The notes under the pieces were generated by a model that saw only the letters and a program-made list of their open reading frames with translations, was not told the origin of the DNA and did not search any database. The position numbers were made by a program, and so were the translations under genes. This document shows positions 1 through 14,760 of a stretch of DNA of 64,000 nt, in pieces; the first letter of the stretch is position 1, and the number at the start of each line of letters is the position of its first letter. This DNA is from Deinococcus humi (GTDB lineage: Bacteria > Deinococcota > Deinococci > Deinococcales > Deinococcaceae). The stretch is from assembly GCF_014201875.1 (NCBI RefSeq), contig NZ_JACHFL010000002.1:587347-651346 (forward strand). Direction: 5' to 3'.

Positions 1-519
1 TTCATCTTGCAAATCCGCAACGCCACGGGCTGGGACATTCCACTGGGGGGCATGACCAGCAACAACTATGAACAACTGTCGGCGTTTGGCAAGTTCTGGG
101 ATGTCCTGCGGCACCTGCTGATCCCGGCGGCGGTGCTGGCAATTACCGATGCGGCGGGCCTGACCCGCGTGATCCGGGGTCTGATGTTGGAAGTGATGCG
201 CTCGGATTACATCCGCACGGCGCGGGCTAAAGGCGTCAGCGAGCGCACTGCCATCTGGAAGCACACCTTCCGCAACGCCATCTTGCCCATCGTTGCGGGC
301 ATTGGGGGCCTACTGCCCGCCGCCATTAGTGGCGCGGGCTTCGTGGAGGTGGTCTACGCCTATCCCGGAATCACACCCATGTTGCTGACGGCCATCACCG
401 CGTCGGACCTGTACCTGATTGCGGGCTTCACAGTCATTTCCACGATCCTGCTGGTTATCGGTAATGCCCTCTCAGACATTCTCCTGGCTGTGGTCGACCC
501 ACGCATCAAGGTCGGGTGA
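1..519 (+). CDS. dppB: Dipeptide/oligopeptide ABC transporter permease, DppB family (5' end outside window)
   Basis: Inner-membrane permease of a peptide ABC importer; it pairs with a DppC-type permease to form the translocation channel. The frame is open from the first base, so only the C-terminal ~172 residues are present. The visible part holds the cytoplasmic EAA loop that contacts the ATPases (SDYIRTARAKGVSERTAIW), followed by hydrophobic segments and the conserved ending DPRIKVG. The next gene starts 6 bases after the stop, and the order dppB-dppC-dppD-dppF is the usual one. The substrate-binding protein would lie to the left, outside the window. Peptide specificity cannot be read from the sequence; nickel or other oligopeptide systems share this architecture. 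Confidence 0.93.
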   Translation, partial: FILQIRNATGWDIPLGGMTSNNYEQLSAFGKFWDVLRHLLIPAAVLAITDAAGLTRVIRGLMLEVMRSDYIRTARAKGVSERTAIWKHTFRNAILPIVAGIGGLLPAAISGAGFVEVVYAYPGITPMLLTAITASDLYLIAGFTVISTILLVIGNALSDILLAVVDPRIKVG

Positions 520-525
520 GGTGAA

Positions 526-1668
526 ATGACAACCGCAGCGCCTCAACAGCAAAAAGCGAAACCCCGGTCACAGGGACAGTCCCAGTTCTCCGTTGCCTGG
601 AGCCAGTTCCGTAAAAATCGGTTGGCTCAGACTGGCGGCCTAGGACTGATCCTGATCTATCTGATGGCCATTTTTGCGCCATTTCTCGCACCTGACAGTC
701 TCTCAAGCTATTCCACGACGGACATCACCCGGTTTCAACCGCCCACACCAATTCACATTCGTGATGCACAGACAGGTGCCCTGACCCGTCCGTACGTTTA
801 CAAGTACACCCAGCAACTCAACATGGATACCTTCGTTAACGAATACAAACCGACGACGGAGCGCTGCCCGATCTATTTCGGCGTGCGCGGGGCATCCTAT
901 AAGCTTCTGGGTTTCATTCCGGGCAACCTGCATCTGTTCGGCACGGGGAGTGATCAGCAGGGTTGCAACGTCTTTCTGATTGGTGGCGAGGCACTGGGCC
1001 GTGACCTGCTGACTCGTACTCTGTACGCCTCTCAGATCAGTTTGACCATCGGCGTAGTCGCAGTGCTGGTCAGCACGCTGATCGGTTTGTTCATGGGCGC
1101 CATGGCAGCCTTTTTCGGTGGCATTGTGGATACTGTGGTCATGCGTCTGGTCGAGGTCATTTCGGCCATTCCCTACCTGTTTTTGTTGCTGCTCCTGCGC
1201 TCGGTGTTTCCACAGAACATCAACCCGATCTTCGCGCTGTATGTGATTCTGGGGATTCTGGCTTTTATCGGCTGGGGTGGACTGGCACGTGTGACGCGCG
1301 GGCAACTTTTGAGCGTGCGTGAACAGGACTTTGTGTCGGCCGCCAAAGCGCTGGGCGCAGGCGATGGACGCGTGATGTGGAGGCACATGCTGCCTACCAT
1401 GACCACTTACATCATTGTGACGTTGTCACTGAGTATTCCCGGCTTCATCCTGCTGGAATCCGGCCTGAGCTTCCTAGGGATTGGGGCCGTGGAACCCTAC
1501 GTCAGCTGGGGCAGTCTGCTGGCGCAGGCGCAGGAAGGCGGGCTGTCCAGCTTGAACAGCCGACCTTGGGTTCTGATTCCCGGCTTTTTCATCGTGTTTA
1601 CAGTGGGCTGCTTCCAGCTTCTGGGAGACGGCCTGCGTGATGCTTTCGACCCACGCAAACGACAGTAA
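526..1668 (+). CDS. dppC: Dipeptide/oligopeptide ABC transporter permease, DppC family, with enlarged periplasmic loop
   Basis: Second permease of the peptide importer, 380 residues against about 300 for the Escherichia coli protein. A hydrophilic N-terminus is followed by a first membrane segment near residues 33-55. The extra length is a polar loop of roughly 110 residues before EALGRDLLTRTLYASQ, where the standard permease core with its EAA loop (residues ~265-290) begins. The loop should lie outside the membrane and contains two cysteines (in RCPIYFG and QQGCNVF) that could form a disulfide; that is inference. The ATG follows the dppB stop by 6 bases with a GAGGTGA-like Shine-Dalgarno. 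Belongs to the dppB-F operon. Confidence 0.93.
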   Translation: MTTAAPQQQKAKPRSQGQSQFSVAWSQFRKNRLAQTGGLGLILIYLMAIFAPFLAPDSLSSYSTTDITRFQPPTPIHIRDAQTGALTRPYVYKYTQQLNMDTFVNEYKPTTERCPIYFGVRGASYKLLGFIPGNLHLFGTGSDQQGCNVFLIGGEALGRDLLTRTLYASQISLTIGVVAVLVSTLIGLFMGAMAAFFGGIVDTVVMRLVEVISAIPYLFLLLLLRSVFPQNINPIFALYVILGILAFIGWGGLARVTRGQLLSVREQDFVSAAKALGAGDGRVMWRHMLPTMTTYIIVTLSLSIPGFILLESGLSFLGIGAVEPYVSWGSLLAQAQEGGLSSLNSRPWVLIPGFFIVFTVGCFQLLGDGLRDAFDPRKRQ

Positions 1669-1741
1669 TAAGGCAGGCTGATATGAAGAGGATTGTGTGC
1701 AGGGCATGTATGATGCATGACGTGCGAACAATGGAGGAACA

Positions 1742-3828
<2,087 letters not shown>

Positions 3829-3858
3829 GCCAGTCGACTCAAGCGTTTCACCATCTGA

Positions 3859-3890
3859 AGTCCGCCTCCCTGTCTGGGGCGGGCTTTTCT
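3859..3890 (+). terminator. Rho-independent terminator after the dpp operon
   Basis: An imperfect GC-rich inverted repeat (GTCCGCCTCC ... GGGGCGGGC) with a short loop, followed directly by TTTTCT. It closes the peptide transporter operon and separates it from the DUF4139 gene. Confidence 0.7.
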
Positions 3891-3949
3891 AACTTCCATC
3901 TGACTGACCCTCTCACATCTCATAAAGTGGCATCGGCCACCATAGGGCC

Positions 3950-5248
3950 ATGCAAAGAATCTTAATGATGGTCGCTGCTTTGACCCTCGGCGCAGCCAAT
4001 GCCACCGATCTGCGGATTTACCCCTCGTTTGCTGAAGTGCGTCAGCCTGTTACCAGTACGGGCAATACCCTGAATGTTTCGTTGCCCCAGCAGGCCTGGG
4101 AAAACGTGCTGGCCGGTTCGCTGGATCTGGAAGGGCTCGTCTTTAACGGCGCCGTGCAGAAGCTGGAGGCCAACTGGCTCAGTGGGCTGGAGGGTAAGAC
4201 GGTCTTCCTGATGCAGGGTGACGGGAACAGTGAAAAGACCGAACCCGTGACCCTGATTCGTGCCCGTGACTTGCTGGTCAAGGACGCGGCTGGGCGGTAT
4301 TTTAACGTGCGCTATGAGCAGTTGCGCTTCGACACGCCGCCGCCCACCAATCCGCTCAGCCCCTCACAGACGCTCAGCTACACCCTGCCCAAAGCGGGGA
4401 GCGGCACGCTGGTCTACCTAACCCGCAGTGTGGGCTGGTCACCGCGCTACACGCTGAAGGCCAGCAATGCTGGCGCTCAGCTTTCTGCCCTAGCCGATAT
4501 CCGCAACACCACTGAGCTGCCTTACGACGTGAAGGACACCGAACTGTATTCCGGCGACGTGAACGTGCAGGCCAACCCGCAGGCGCAGGCCAACTACGAG
4601 GCGGCGGATATGGTGATGCGGGCTGCCCCGGCTCCCGTGGCCGCCCCGGCCCCCAAGATCGGCGACGGCGCTGAGCTGCGCGGCCTGTACCGCTACGCGC
4701 TGTCCACACCGTTCACGCTGCCGGCCAACAGTGTCGTGACCCTGCCGTTCCTGACGCCCAAGTTGACCAGTTTTGAGCGCTACGTGGGACTGAACACCTT
4801 CTTCGACATCGCCACCCGGACCGGAACCCTGGACCGCTCGTACCGCTTCAAGGCCGATGCCCGTCTGCCCGCCGGCCCGATCACCGTGCGCGAGGAAGGG
4901 CGCCTGGTGGGGCAGACCCGTCTGGACGAGACGCGGGAGGGTGGCACAGTGGACTTTAGCCTGGGTGATGATCCAGACGTGGAATACACCCGCACCGTGC
5001 AGACGGTCAACCAGACCAAGAACACCAAAGGCGAGGTCGTCAAGACGACTTACAAGGTCACCTACGCCTTCGAGAGTAGTAAAGAGCGCAGTGTCCGCGC
5101 AGAGATCACCGAGCGTGTGGGCGGACGCATCATCATCATCGACAGCGCCGCTCCCACCAGAAACGGTGGCGTCGCAAGCCTGAAGGTGGATGTGCCCGCC
5201 AAGGGCAAGGTCAGCCGGAGCTTCACAGTGGTGGTGGACAACTCGTAG
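3950..5248 (+). CDS. Secreted DUF4139 domain protein
   Basis: Protein of 432 residues with a short signal peptide (MQRILMMVAALTLGAANA) and a mature part matching the DUF4139 style: alternating beta-strand segments, conserved stretches around TRSVGWSPRYTL and DTELYSGDVN, and a C-terminal strand-rich region ending in FTVVVDN. No catalytic motif is evident. Family members are exported proteins of unknown role, sometimes called mucoidy-inhibitor-like. An alanine/proline-rich linker near residues 225-240 separates two halves. Monocistronic: a terminator precedes it and a strong hairpin follows it. The domain call is from recalled family features, not a search. Confidence 0.75.
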   Translation: MQRILMMVAALTLGAANATDLRIYPSFAEVRQPVTSTGNTLNVSLPQQAWENVLAGSLDLEGLVFNGAVQKLEANWLSGLEGKTVFLMQGDGNSEKTEPVTLIRARDLLVKDAAGRYFNVRYEQLRFDTPPPTNPLSPSQTLSYTLPKAGSGTLVYLTRSVGWSPRYTLKASNAGAQLSALADIRNTTELPYDVKDTELYSGDVNVQANPQAQANYEAADMVMRAAPAPVAAPAPKIGDGAELRGLYRYALSTPFTLPANSVVTLPFLTPKLTSFERYVGLNTFFDIATRTGTLDRSYRFKADARLPAGPITVREEGRLVGQTRLDETREGGTVDFSLGDDPDVEYTRTVQTVNQTKNTKGEVVKTTYKVTYAFESSKERSVRAEITERVGGRIIIIDSAAPTRNGGVASLKVDVPAKGKVSRSFTVVVDNS

Positions 5249-5263
5249 GACGGAAGAACACAG

Positions 5264-5295
5264 CCGCCGCCAGAGCGCAAATGCTCTGGCGGCGG
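5264..5295. terminator. Bidirectional terminator between the DUF4139 gene and perR
   Basis: Perfect 13-bp inverted repeat, CCGCCGCCAGAGC and GCTCTGGCGGCGG, around a 6-base loop, followed by TCTTC on the plus strand. It sits between two convergent genes and can serve both. Confidence 0.8.
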
Positions 5296-5311
5296 TCTTC
5301 TGCTGAACTGA

Positions 5312-5752
5312 TTACAGAGTCGGTGTCGGCAGGAAAGGGGGCCCGAGCTGACACGCCGGACAAAGGCCCTGCAACTCCACCCTGGCCCCGGTGATCTGCC
5401 AGTCGTGACCCTGGCCCTGCAGATGCAGGTCCGGGAGACTGAGGGCAACGTCCAGCAGGGTGCCGCACCCGTTGCACCGCAGGTGAGAGTGCGGGGTGAG
5501 ATTGGTGTCGTAACGCACCTCACCGCCCCCGCCGATCACCTCGCCGACCAGGCCATGCTCGCTGAACACCCGCAGGTTCTGGTACAGCGTGGCAATGGGG
5601 ATAGGTTCCCCGGCCAGACGGAAACGCTCTGCAATTTCCTCAGGTGTGAAATGACCGTTGGTCTGCGCGAAGAATTGCAGCAACCGCAGGCGGGGCTGGG
5701 TGGTTCGCAGGCCCCGCCGCTCCAGATGCCGCTGCAATTCAGAGAGGGTCAT
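5312..5752 (-). CDS. perR: Fur-family peroxide-responsive regulator, PerR-like
   Basis: DNA-binding metalloregulator, 146 residues, with an N-terminal winged helix and C-terminal dimer domain. By alignment with Bacillus PerR, all five regulatory-metal ligands are present: His34, Asp82 (RYD), His88 and His90 (HSH), and Asp101. Asp101 is Asp rather than the Glu typical of Fur, favouring PerR over Fur. The structural zinc site is CNGC (93/96) and CPAC (131/134). In PerR, peroxide oxidises the iron-ligating histidines (equivalents of 34 and 88) and releases DNA. The gene lies just downstream of, and on the same strand as, a catalase whose promoter carries a PerR-type box (7461-7473). A Fur or Zur role is less likely. 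Confidence 0.85.
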   Translation of the reverse strand: MTLSELQRHLERRGLRTTQPRLRLLQFFAQTNGHFTPEEIAERFRLAGEPIPIATLYQNLRVFSEHGLVGEVIGGGGEVRYDTNLTPHSHLRCNGCGTLLDVALSLPDLHLQGQGHDWQITGARVELQGLCPACQLGPPFLPTPTL

Positions 5753-5823
5753 GGCGCACCGTTATCATGGATGGAAACATTAGCCTGCGCAGTGTCACAC
5801 CAGTCTTCGGCCGCCAACTGGCG

Positions 5824-7368
5824 TTAAACCGTTTGGGGTTCGCGCTGGCCTTCCTGCTTTTCCTTCGCCTGACGCGCCGCCCTCAGGCCCTCATTCACAC
5901 GGCGGCCATAGTCGGGATCGCATTTGGTGAACAGTTCCACCATACGGGCCTGGACCTCGGGAATGGCTGCCGAGATATTAGCCACCAGGTTGTTGATCAG
6001 GTCGTCACGTTCACGCTCATCGTGGGCGCGGTAGCGTTCCCCCGCCTGCTTGAAGTCATTGGTGCGCTCAATGCTGGCCCGCTGCACGCGGCCCTCAACA
6101 TGCGGGCTGTGCTCGGGCAGGTTGCGCGGCGCTTCCTTGGGGCCATTCATGCTGGACGGCTCGTAGTTGACGTGCGGATTCTGACCGGGAACGGCGTCCA
6201 CGTGGTAGGTCATCTGGCCGTCACGCTGGTTGGTTGCTACCGCGGCGCGCGGCGAGTTGATCGGCAACTGCAGGTAGTTGGGGCCAACGCGGTAGCGCTG
6301 GGTATCGGAGTACGAGAAAGTGCGGCCTACCAGCATCTTGTCGTCGCTGAAGTCCAGGCCGTCCACCAGCACACCGGTGCCAAAAGCGGCCTGCTCCACC
6401 TCTGCGAAGTAGTTCTCCGGGTTGCGGTTCAGGGTCATCACGCCCACCGGCATCATCGGGAACTGGTCCTCGGGCCAGATCTTGGTGTCGTCCAGCGGGT
6501 CGAAGTCCAGTTCGGGGTGCTCGCCGTCGCTCATCAACTGCACGCGCATTTCCCACTGGGGGAAGTCACCGCGCTCGATGGCCTCGTACAGATCCTGGGT
6601 GGCGTGGTTGATGTTCTTGGCCTGGATCTCCTCAGCTTCTGGCTGAGTCAGGTTTTTAACGCCCTGCAGGGGTTCAAAGTGGTACTTGACCAGGGTACCC
6701 TCGCCCTTGTCGTTGACCCACTTGTAGGTGTTGACGCCGCTGCCTTGCATCTGGCGGTAGTTGGCGGGAATACCCCAGGGCGAGAACAGCCACGTCAGCA
6801 TGTGCATGGCTTCGGGGGTGTTGCTCATGAAGTCGAAGATGCGCCCCCCGTCCTGGCGGTTGGTAACAGGATCTGGTTTGAGGGAGTGGATCACATCTGG
6901 GAACTTGATTGCGTCCCGGATAAAGAACACCTTGAGGTTGTTCCCCACCAGGTCCCAGTTGCCGTCCTCGGTGTAGAACTTGACGGCGAAGCCGCGCGGG
7001 TCACGGAGCGTCTCGGGCGAGTGGCCCGAGTGGATCACCGTGGAGAAGCGCACAAACACCGGCGTTTCCTTGCCCTCGGTCTGAAACAGCTTGGCGCGGG
7101 TGTACTTGCTGATGCTCTCATCGCCCACCTTGCCGTACGCCTTGAAAACGCCATGCGCGCCCGCGCCGCGCGCATGCACCACGCGCTCGGGGATGCGTTC
7201 GCGGTCAAAGTGGCTGATCTTCTCCAGGAACTGGTAGTTCTCCAGTGTGGCAGGACCACGCGTGCCCACGGTACGCTGGTTCTGGTTGTTGCTGACGGGG
7301 TGGCCCTGACGGGTGGTCAGGGTCTGTGCGTTGCCGTCCTGCTGCTTGCTGTCTTTCGGCTCGATCAT
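5824..7368 (-). CDS. katA: Monofunctional haem catalase (KatA/KatE type)
   Basis: Decomposes hydrogen peroxide to water and oxygen; cytoplasmic, small-subunit type of 514 residues. The distal His65 is in RVVHARGAG, the conserved Asn in the [14 protein letters not shown] region, and the proximal haem Tyr in [12 protein letters not shown], near residue 350. The open frame runs 41 codons further upstream, but the ATG at 7368 is preferred because GAGGAG lies 6 bases before it and the upstream segment covers the promoter. A PerR-type palindrome overlaps the promoter and the perR-like gene lies 71 bases downstream, so peroxide induction is expected. This is a main line of oxidative defence in Deinococcus. 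Confidence 0.95.
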   Translation of the reverse strand: MIEPKDSKQQDGNAQTLTTRQGHPVSNNQNQRTVGTRGPATLENYQFLEKISHFDRERIPERVVHARGAGAHGVFKAYGKVGDESISKYTRAKLFQTEGKETPVFVRFSTVIHSGHSPETLRDPRGFAVKFYTEDGNWDLVGNNLKVFFIRDAIKFPDVIHSLKPDPVTNRQDGGRIFDFMSNTPEAMHMLTWLFSPWGIPANYRQMQGSGVNTYKWVNDKGEGTLVKYHFEPLQGVKNLTQPEAEEIQAKNINHATQDLYEAIERGDFPQWEMRVQLMSDGEHPELDFDPLDDTKIWPEDQFPMMPVGVMTLNRNPENYFAEVEQAAFGTGVLVDGLDFSDDKMLVGRTFSYSDTQRYRVGPNYLQLPINSPRAAVATNQRDGQMTYHVDAVPGQNPHVNYEPSSMNGPKEAPRNLPEHSPHVEGRVQRASIERTNDFKQAGERYRAHDERERDDLINNLVANISAAIPEVQARMVELFTKCDPDYGRRVNEGLRAARQAKEKQEGQREPQTV

Positions 7369-7458
7369 GGGAAACTCCTCGGCAGTCGGCGCACTCGGTA
7401 GACGCGTTCCACCCGAATAGGGAAAAGCCGGGCGCGGAAAGCTGGCCCAGTCCCCGTA

Positions 7459-7487
7459 ACCATAATGATTATGAATTAAGATGTCCA
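7459..7487 (-). promoter_or_regulatory. Catalase promoter with PerR-type operator
   Basis: On the minus strand, TGGACA (7482-7487) and TATGGT (7459-7464) are separated by 17 bases, a plausible -35/-10 pair. The palindrome CATAATnATTATG (7461-7473) overlaps the -10 and spacer. It matches 11 of the 13 core positions of the Bacillus PerR box (TATAATnATTATA). It is a conspicuous AT-rich island in GC-rich DNA. The 5' leader to the ATG would be about 85 bases. Confidence 0.72.
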
Positions 7488-7506
7488 CCACAAATGGTGA
7501 ACGCTC

Positions 7507-8243
7507 TTAAACGATGCCCCCCAGGTATTCCCTGACGTCTGCCTTGATCGGCATGAAATAGGCGTGCTGGCCGCGCTCACGGGCAAAGGTCAGCAGGTCT
7601 GCAGCAAAGCGGCGATTCCATTCCATAGTGGGCTGGAACTGCCTGGGGAAGACGGCATGGTTGCGGGTGCGCCAGTACCCCAGCGAACCCTCGGAGGTCA
7701 CGGAGGTGGCCCCCCACCAGACCTCGGCGCCTTCTGGCAGCAGATCGGCGTAGGCGTCCATCAGGCGCAGGTCGAAGAAGGGCTGGGTAAAAAACCCACA
7801 GGCCCCGGCCTCCAGCTTGCGCTCCAGATAATCCTGCTCGCGGGCCAGCGACTGGCGGTAGGGGTCCAGGCCCGCGTAGACCTTGAGGTGAGGAAGCTCG
7901 CGGCGAATACGTCGGATGGCGGCCTCGGCATCCACGTTGTAGACCTTCGCATTCATATCGCTGGGCGCGTCCCCGGTGATCACGATGACCTCGTCGATCC
8001 CATGTTCGTGCAGGTGCGCGGCCATCTCCAGCGGTGCACGGGGATTCAGGTCCACCGCCCGGATGTGCGGAATGGCGCGGTAACGCGGACGGGCAAAGGC
8101 GCAGCCATGCCACGAGCGTGTGGTGAAGCGCGGAAAGTCGGGAATGTTGATGGTGTCCGCGCCCGGCAGATGTTCGGCCACCGCCATCAGTTCGGCCCTC
8201 AACCCCGAGCGCGAGCGGGGGACAAGCTCGATGGAGATGCGGG

Positions 8244-8247
<4 letters not shown>
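7507..8247 (-). CDS. metF: Methylenetetrahydrofolate reductase (MetF family)
   Basis: Reduces 5,10-methylene-THF to 5-methyl-THF, the methyl donor for methionine synthase. TIM-barrel protein of 246 residues, shorter than the ~300 of E. coli MetF. Recognisable segments include [20 protein letters not shown] and [15 protein letters not shown], the last matching the conserved FAD/folate-site block of the family. The start is GTG at 8247 and overlaps the metH stop (GTGA), so the two are translationally coupled and share the SAM-I riboswitch control upstream of metH. The short length leaves some doubt about exact biochemical equivalence, but the operon context is strong. Confidence 0.85.
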
Positions 8248-12044
<3,797 letters not shown>

Positions 12045-12056
12045 TGTCCACCTCTG

Positions 12057-12080
12057 GCAAAACAGACCGTCTATACGGCC
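12057..12080 (-). terminator. Riboswitch-controlled terminator in the metH leader
   Basis: On the minus strand GGCCGT-ATAG-ACGGTC is followed by TGTTTTG, a compact hairpin plus T-run between the SAM-I aptamer and the metH Shine-Dalgarno. Its position fits transcriptional attenuation when SAM is bound. Confidence 0.65.
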
Positions 12081-12127
12081 TGAGAATTTCTCTGCGCCAT
12101 GCGCTTGCTTCCGGCCATCGCTTCCCG

Positions 12128-12252
12128 CCCGCGCCATCGTCGGCGCACCCCAGCAGGAGGCTTTTCTGAAAGGCACCGTGGCCGCTATGGGGGCGCGGTT
12201 GCCGCGTCGTCACCGGGCAGAAAAAACCCTCGGACGCTCTGGATGACCGCGC
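12128..12252 (-). ncRNA. SAM-I (S-box) riboswitch upstream of metH
   Basis: The minus-strand leader contains the S-box core in order: CATCCAGAG with GTCCGAGGG (12227-12245), TGACG, then CGGCAACCG (around 12196-12204), GGTGCC (12172-12177) and a closing GATGGC (12133-12138). GATGGC can pair with GGTCATC to form P1. Spacing and order match the SAM-I family. With the downstream hairpin (12057-12080) it should reduce metH-metF transcription when SAM is abundant. Identified by eye; no covariance model was run. Confidence 0.85.
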
Positions 12253-12364
12253 TTTGAAGGCGCGATGCGGTCAGGATAGCGCGGCGCAGAGCGGACAAAA
12301 GGGGGGTGGGGTGGACAGGTCAGCGTTGGACACTCAGAGATTATGTATTGGGTAGTATTGCTGT

Positions 12365-12826
12365 GTGCAAGCTGAATCTGCCCATACGGCTCCTCAAAAT
12401 ATCCAGCTTGAGTTTTTTCATCCCAGTGGACAGCCAGTCATTTTCTATGAAATGGGGGAAGAGTTCGTTAAAGCAAATAAGATAGATCAGTCGTGGCTGA
12501 ACGGCCCTGTGAGAGTCGCCATAGCTGGCAGACTCAGCCAGGCGGGCAATACGTTCTACGATTTTTCCATGACTGGGCTCTCACTCCCTGATGGAATTCA
12601 AACTCTTCTGCGCGTCGAAGGCAACCTGCTTCCTTTCAGCGAGCAGCTGAAATCGAAAGCTGGGAATCCCACGAGAAAATCGCGAGCGGAAGTGATCATC
12701 GGTGGTCAGATATATATCGTGCAAGGTCATCTGACTGTTGGAAAGAGCGGCCACTATATCAAAGTGGTCGCTCATAAAAAGCCAAGCACACCCGTGCCCA
12801 GACCCCGTGGTGGAGTATTTTTCTAG
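12365..12826 (+). CDS. Hypothetical protein, AT-richer than its neighbours
   Basis: Open frame of 153 codons starting at GTG, with no family I recognise. The product is soluble and mixed alpha/beta, without signal peptide or membrane segment. It ends in a basic, proline-containing tail (KKPSTPVPRPRGGVFF). Base use is visibly less GC-rich than the flanking genes, with A/T third positions common, which suggests recent acquisition or relaxed selection. A TAGTAT hexamer at 12353-12358, 6 bases before the GTG, could be a leaderless -10. It stands alone between the metH leader (divergent) and lepB (convergent). Confidence 0.6.
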   Translation: MQAESAHTAPQNIQLEFFHPSGQPVIFYEMGEEFVKANKIDQSWLNGPVRVAIAGRLSQAGNTFYDFSMTGLSLPDGIQTLLRVEGNLLPFSEQLKSKAGNPTRKSRAEVIIGGQIYIVQGHLTVGKSGHYIKVVAHKKPSTPVPRPRGGVFF

Positions 12827-12912
12827 GCTCTTCTACGACGCTAGCTGGTACGACAAAGTCTCCTGGCTCCATTAGATGAGGCAGACTCAGGTCTTTTGTT
12901 GATTTCCCTCGT

Positions 12913-13692
12913 CTATTTCGCCAACTCACTCTTCAGGGTATCGAAGGCCTCGGGACGGTTCAGCACGCGCCAGTTCAGCACGTTCGGGCCGCTCAGTTCG
13001 CCGACGCGTTCGCTGGCGCAGTCGTAGCTGGCGTTGGTCTTCCGCATGATCGGCCAGACCACGGCGGCGGCGCGTCCGGCCACGTCACGCCTAGGGACTG
13101 GGCCGAACAGGCGTGAGTCCTCCGAGCCGTTGGCGGTGCGGTTGTCGCCCATCACGAAATAGTGTGCGGGGGGCACCGTGATCTCGGCCTGATCGGGCAT
13201 CACACCCGCACGGCTGGAGGTGGCGTTGTTCGCTAGTTCGCTCTGGGCGTCCCAGCAGCCCTGCTGCCGCCAGTAATCGGTGGTCCAGCCGGAATCCAGC
13301 TTGACGTCGTTGACGAAGACCTCGCCGCCTTCCACCCTGATCTTGTCACCGGGCAGTCCGATCACGCGCTTGATCAGGAACGGGCGATAGTTCCACAGAC
13401 CCAAGAAGTTCTTGTTCAGGTTGCCGATCTTGTCGGCGGCCTCACGTGGCGGCTTAAAGATCACGATGTCGCCCCGGCTGAAATCGCCCACGCCCGCCTT
13501 GTGCAGCCACGTCTCGTACTTGGGTACGAAGACTCTTTCGCGGTCGCGCAGGTTGGGCATCATGCTCACGCCGTCCACGCCCACCAGTGTCGCCACAAAC
13601 TGCGTGATCACCACAGCGAAGACAATGGGTTCTAGGAAATCCTTCCACACTTTCTGAAGGGTGGTGGGGGCGGTGGACTGGAGTCTGGTCAT
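12913..13692 (-). CDS. lepB: Signal peptidase I
   Basis: Membrane-bound serine protease that removes signal peptides from exported proteins; 259 residues. One N-terminal membrane segment (residues ~20-38) is followed by the catalytic region on the outer face. The nucleophile is Ser43 in GVSMMPNL and the general base is Lys108 in [10 protein letters not shown], with the box YFVMGDNR near residue 185. The start at 13692 is chosen over the longer frame because the segment before it is not conserved-looking and the Ser/Lys dyad lies in the normal place. About 130 bases separate it from the patatin-like gene on the same strand. Confidence 0.93.
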   Translation of the reverse strand: MTRLQSTAPTTLQKVWKDFLEPIVFAVVITQFVATLVGVDGVSMMPNLRDRERVFVPKYETWLHKAGVGDFSRGDIVIFKPPREAADKIGNLNKNFLGLWNYRPFLIKRVIGLPGDKIRVEGGEVFVNDVKLDSGWTTDYWRQQGCWDAQSELANNATSSRAGVMPDQAEITVPPAHYFVMGDNRTANGSEDSRLFGPVPRRDVAGRAAAVVWPIMRKTNASYDCASERVGELSGPNVLNWRVLNRPEAFDTLKSELAK

Positions 13693-13824
13693 GCACCGGG
13701 CAGGATAGCGGATTGAATGAGGATGATTGGCTGACGGTCCGCGGTACAGGGCGCAGCAGCCTGCCACACTGGGCGCCTCTCAACATAGGTTGACAGCCAG
13801 AAGTCCAATGAGTCGGCCCGTTCC

Positions 13825-14628
13825 TCAGCCTTCACCCAGCAGCGTCTTCAAGCGTGGCAATTCCGCCTTTGCGGCGTCCCGGCCTGCGGCGATGGCCTGA
13901 TCGGTGCGATTGAAGTTCATCAGGTCGATGCTGCCCAGATTCGGGCGCAGCAGTATGTCAGGCCGGTACAGGCTGAGGCGGGCGTCGGTCAGTTGCGCCT
14001 GCATGATCTCCACGGCGCGGCGCAGCGCCCGCACCGGCCCCAGATGGGCCTCACGTTTCCAGATCAGCACGCGCCGCTCGTGCAACTCCAGCGGATCGGG
14101 AGCTGTTACGTCCACCGCCAGCACTTTTCGGACGCCCAGAAACAGCGCCGCGTCCACCGGCACCTGATTCAGAATGCCCCCGTCCGAGAGCAGCATGTCG
14201 CGCACCGGCACGCTGTCCAGTGCGCCCGGATAGGCGCTGGTGGCCCGGATTGCCTCGAACAGGCTGCCGCGCGCCAGGTACACGCCCCGGCCTGTCAACA
14301 TGTCGGTGGCAGTGATCGCCAGCGGAGTGGGCAGTTCCTCGAAGGTCGGCGGCAGGTGATGGGCCAGCCAGCCTTCCATCGCTGAGATCTTGAAGAGACC
14401 AGTGCCGGGCCGCCAGTCCAGCAGGCGGCGCCACGACACGGTGCCTGAAATGCGCTCCAGTTCGGCTCCGCTGTAGCCCGCTGCGATGAAAGCGCCCACC
14501 AGCCCACCCATACTGGTGCCGGTCACCACGCTGGGTCTGAGGCCGGCGTCCTCCAGGACCTGCCACACGCCGATGTGGGCCAGCCCCCGTGCGCCGCCCC
14601 CTCCCAGCACCAGCCCGTACCCACTCAC
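13825..14628 (-). CDS. Patatin-like phospholipase/esterase (RssA/YchK-like)
   Basis: Predicted serine acyl hydrolase, 267 residues. The oxyanion motif GGGGARG is at residues 9-15, the nucleophile elbow GTSMG places the catalytic Ser at 39, and the catalytic Asp is at 149 in SDGG: the Ser-Asp dyad of patatin-like enzymes. There is no signal peptide, so it is probably cytoplasmic or membrane-associated. Substrate unknown; bacterial relatives hydrolyse phospholipids or thioesters. It is transcribed away from the Ser/Thr kinase gene that starts about 130 bases to the right. Confidence 0.88.
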   Translation of the reverse strand: MSGYGLVLGGGGARGLAHIGVWQVLEDAGLRPSVVTGTSMGGLVGAFIAAGYSGAELERISGTVSWRRLLDWRPGTGLFKISAMEGWLAHHLPPTFEELPTPLAITATDMLTGRGVYLARGSLFEAIRATSAYPGALDSVPVRDMLLSDGGILNQVPVDAALFLGVRKVLAVDVTAPDPLELHERRVLIWKREAHLGPVRALRRAVEIMQAQLTDARLSLYRPDILLRPNLGSIDLMNFNRTDQAIAAGRDAAKAELPRLKTLLGEG

Positions 14629-14747
14629 ATCCGTCTTCCGTGCCCACCGCTGTTCATGGCGTGATTGTAGCCCTGCCAGGGAGCGGGGAATCTTGCGGTT
14701 GAGCGTCCTTTACGTCCACCCATTGAGTGTGGTGGCTCCGGTTGCGT

Positions 14748-14753
14748 TACTGT
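14748..14753 (+). promoter_or_regulatory. Candidate -10 element of the kinase gene (leaderless)
   Basis: TACTGT, 7 bases before the ATG at 14761, with no Shine-Dalgarno between. Same arrangement as several other genes in the window. Confidence 0.4.
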
Positions 14754-14760
14754 GTGGGCA

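Noticed and set aside
5767..7401. 544-codon open frame on the plus strand opposite the catalase
   Set aside because: It is the antisense shadow of a clear catalase gene; GC-rich genes often leave the opposite frame open. No Shine-Dalgarno or domain.
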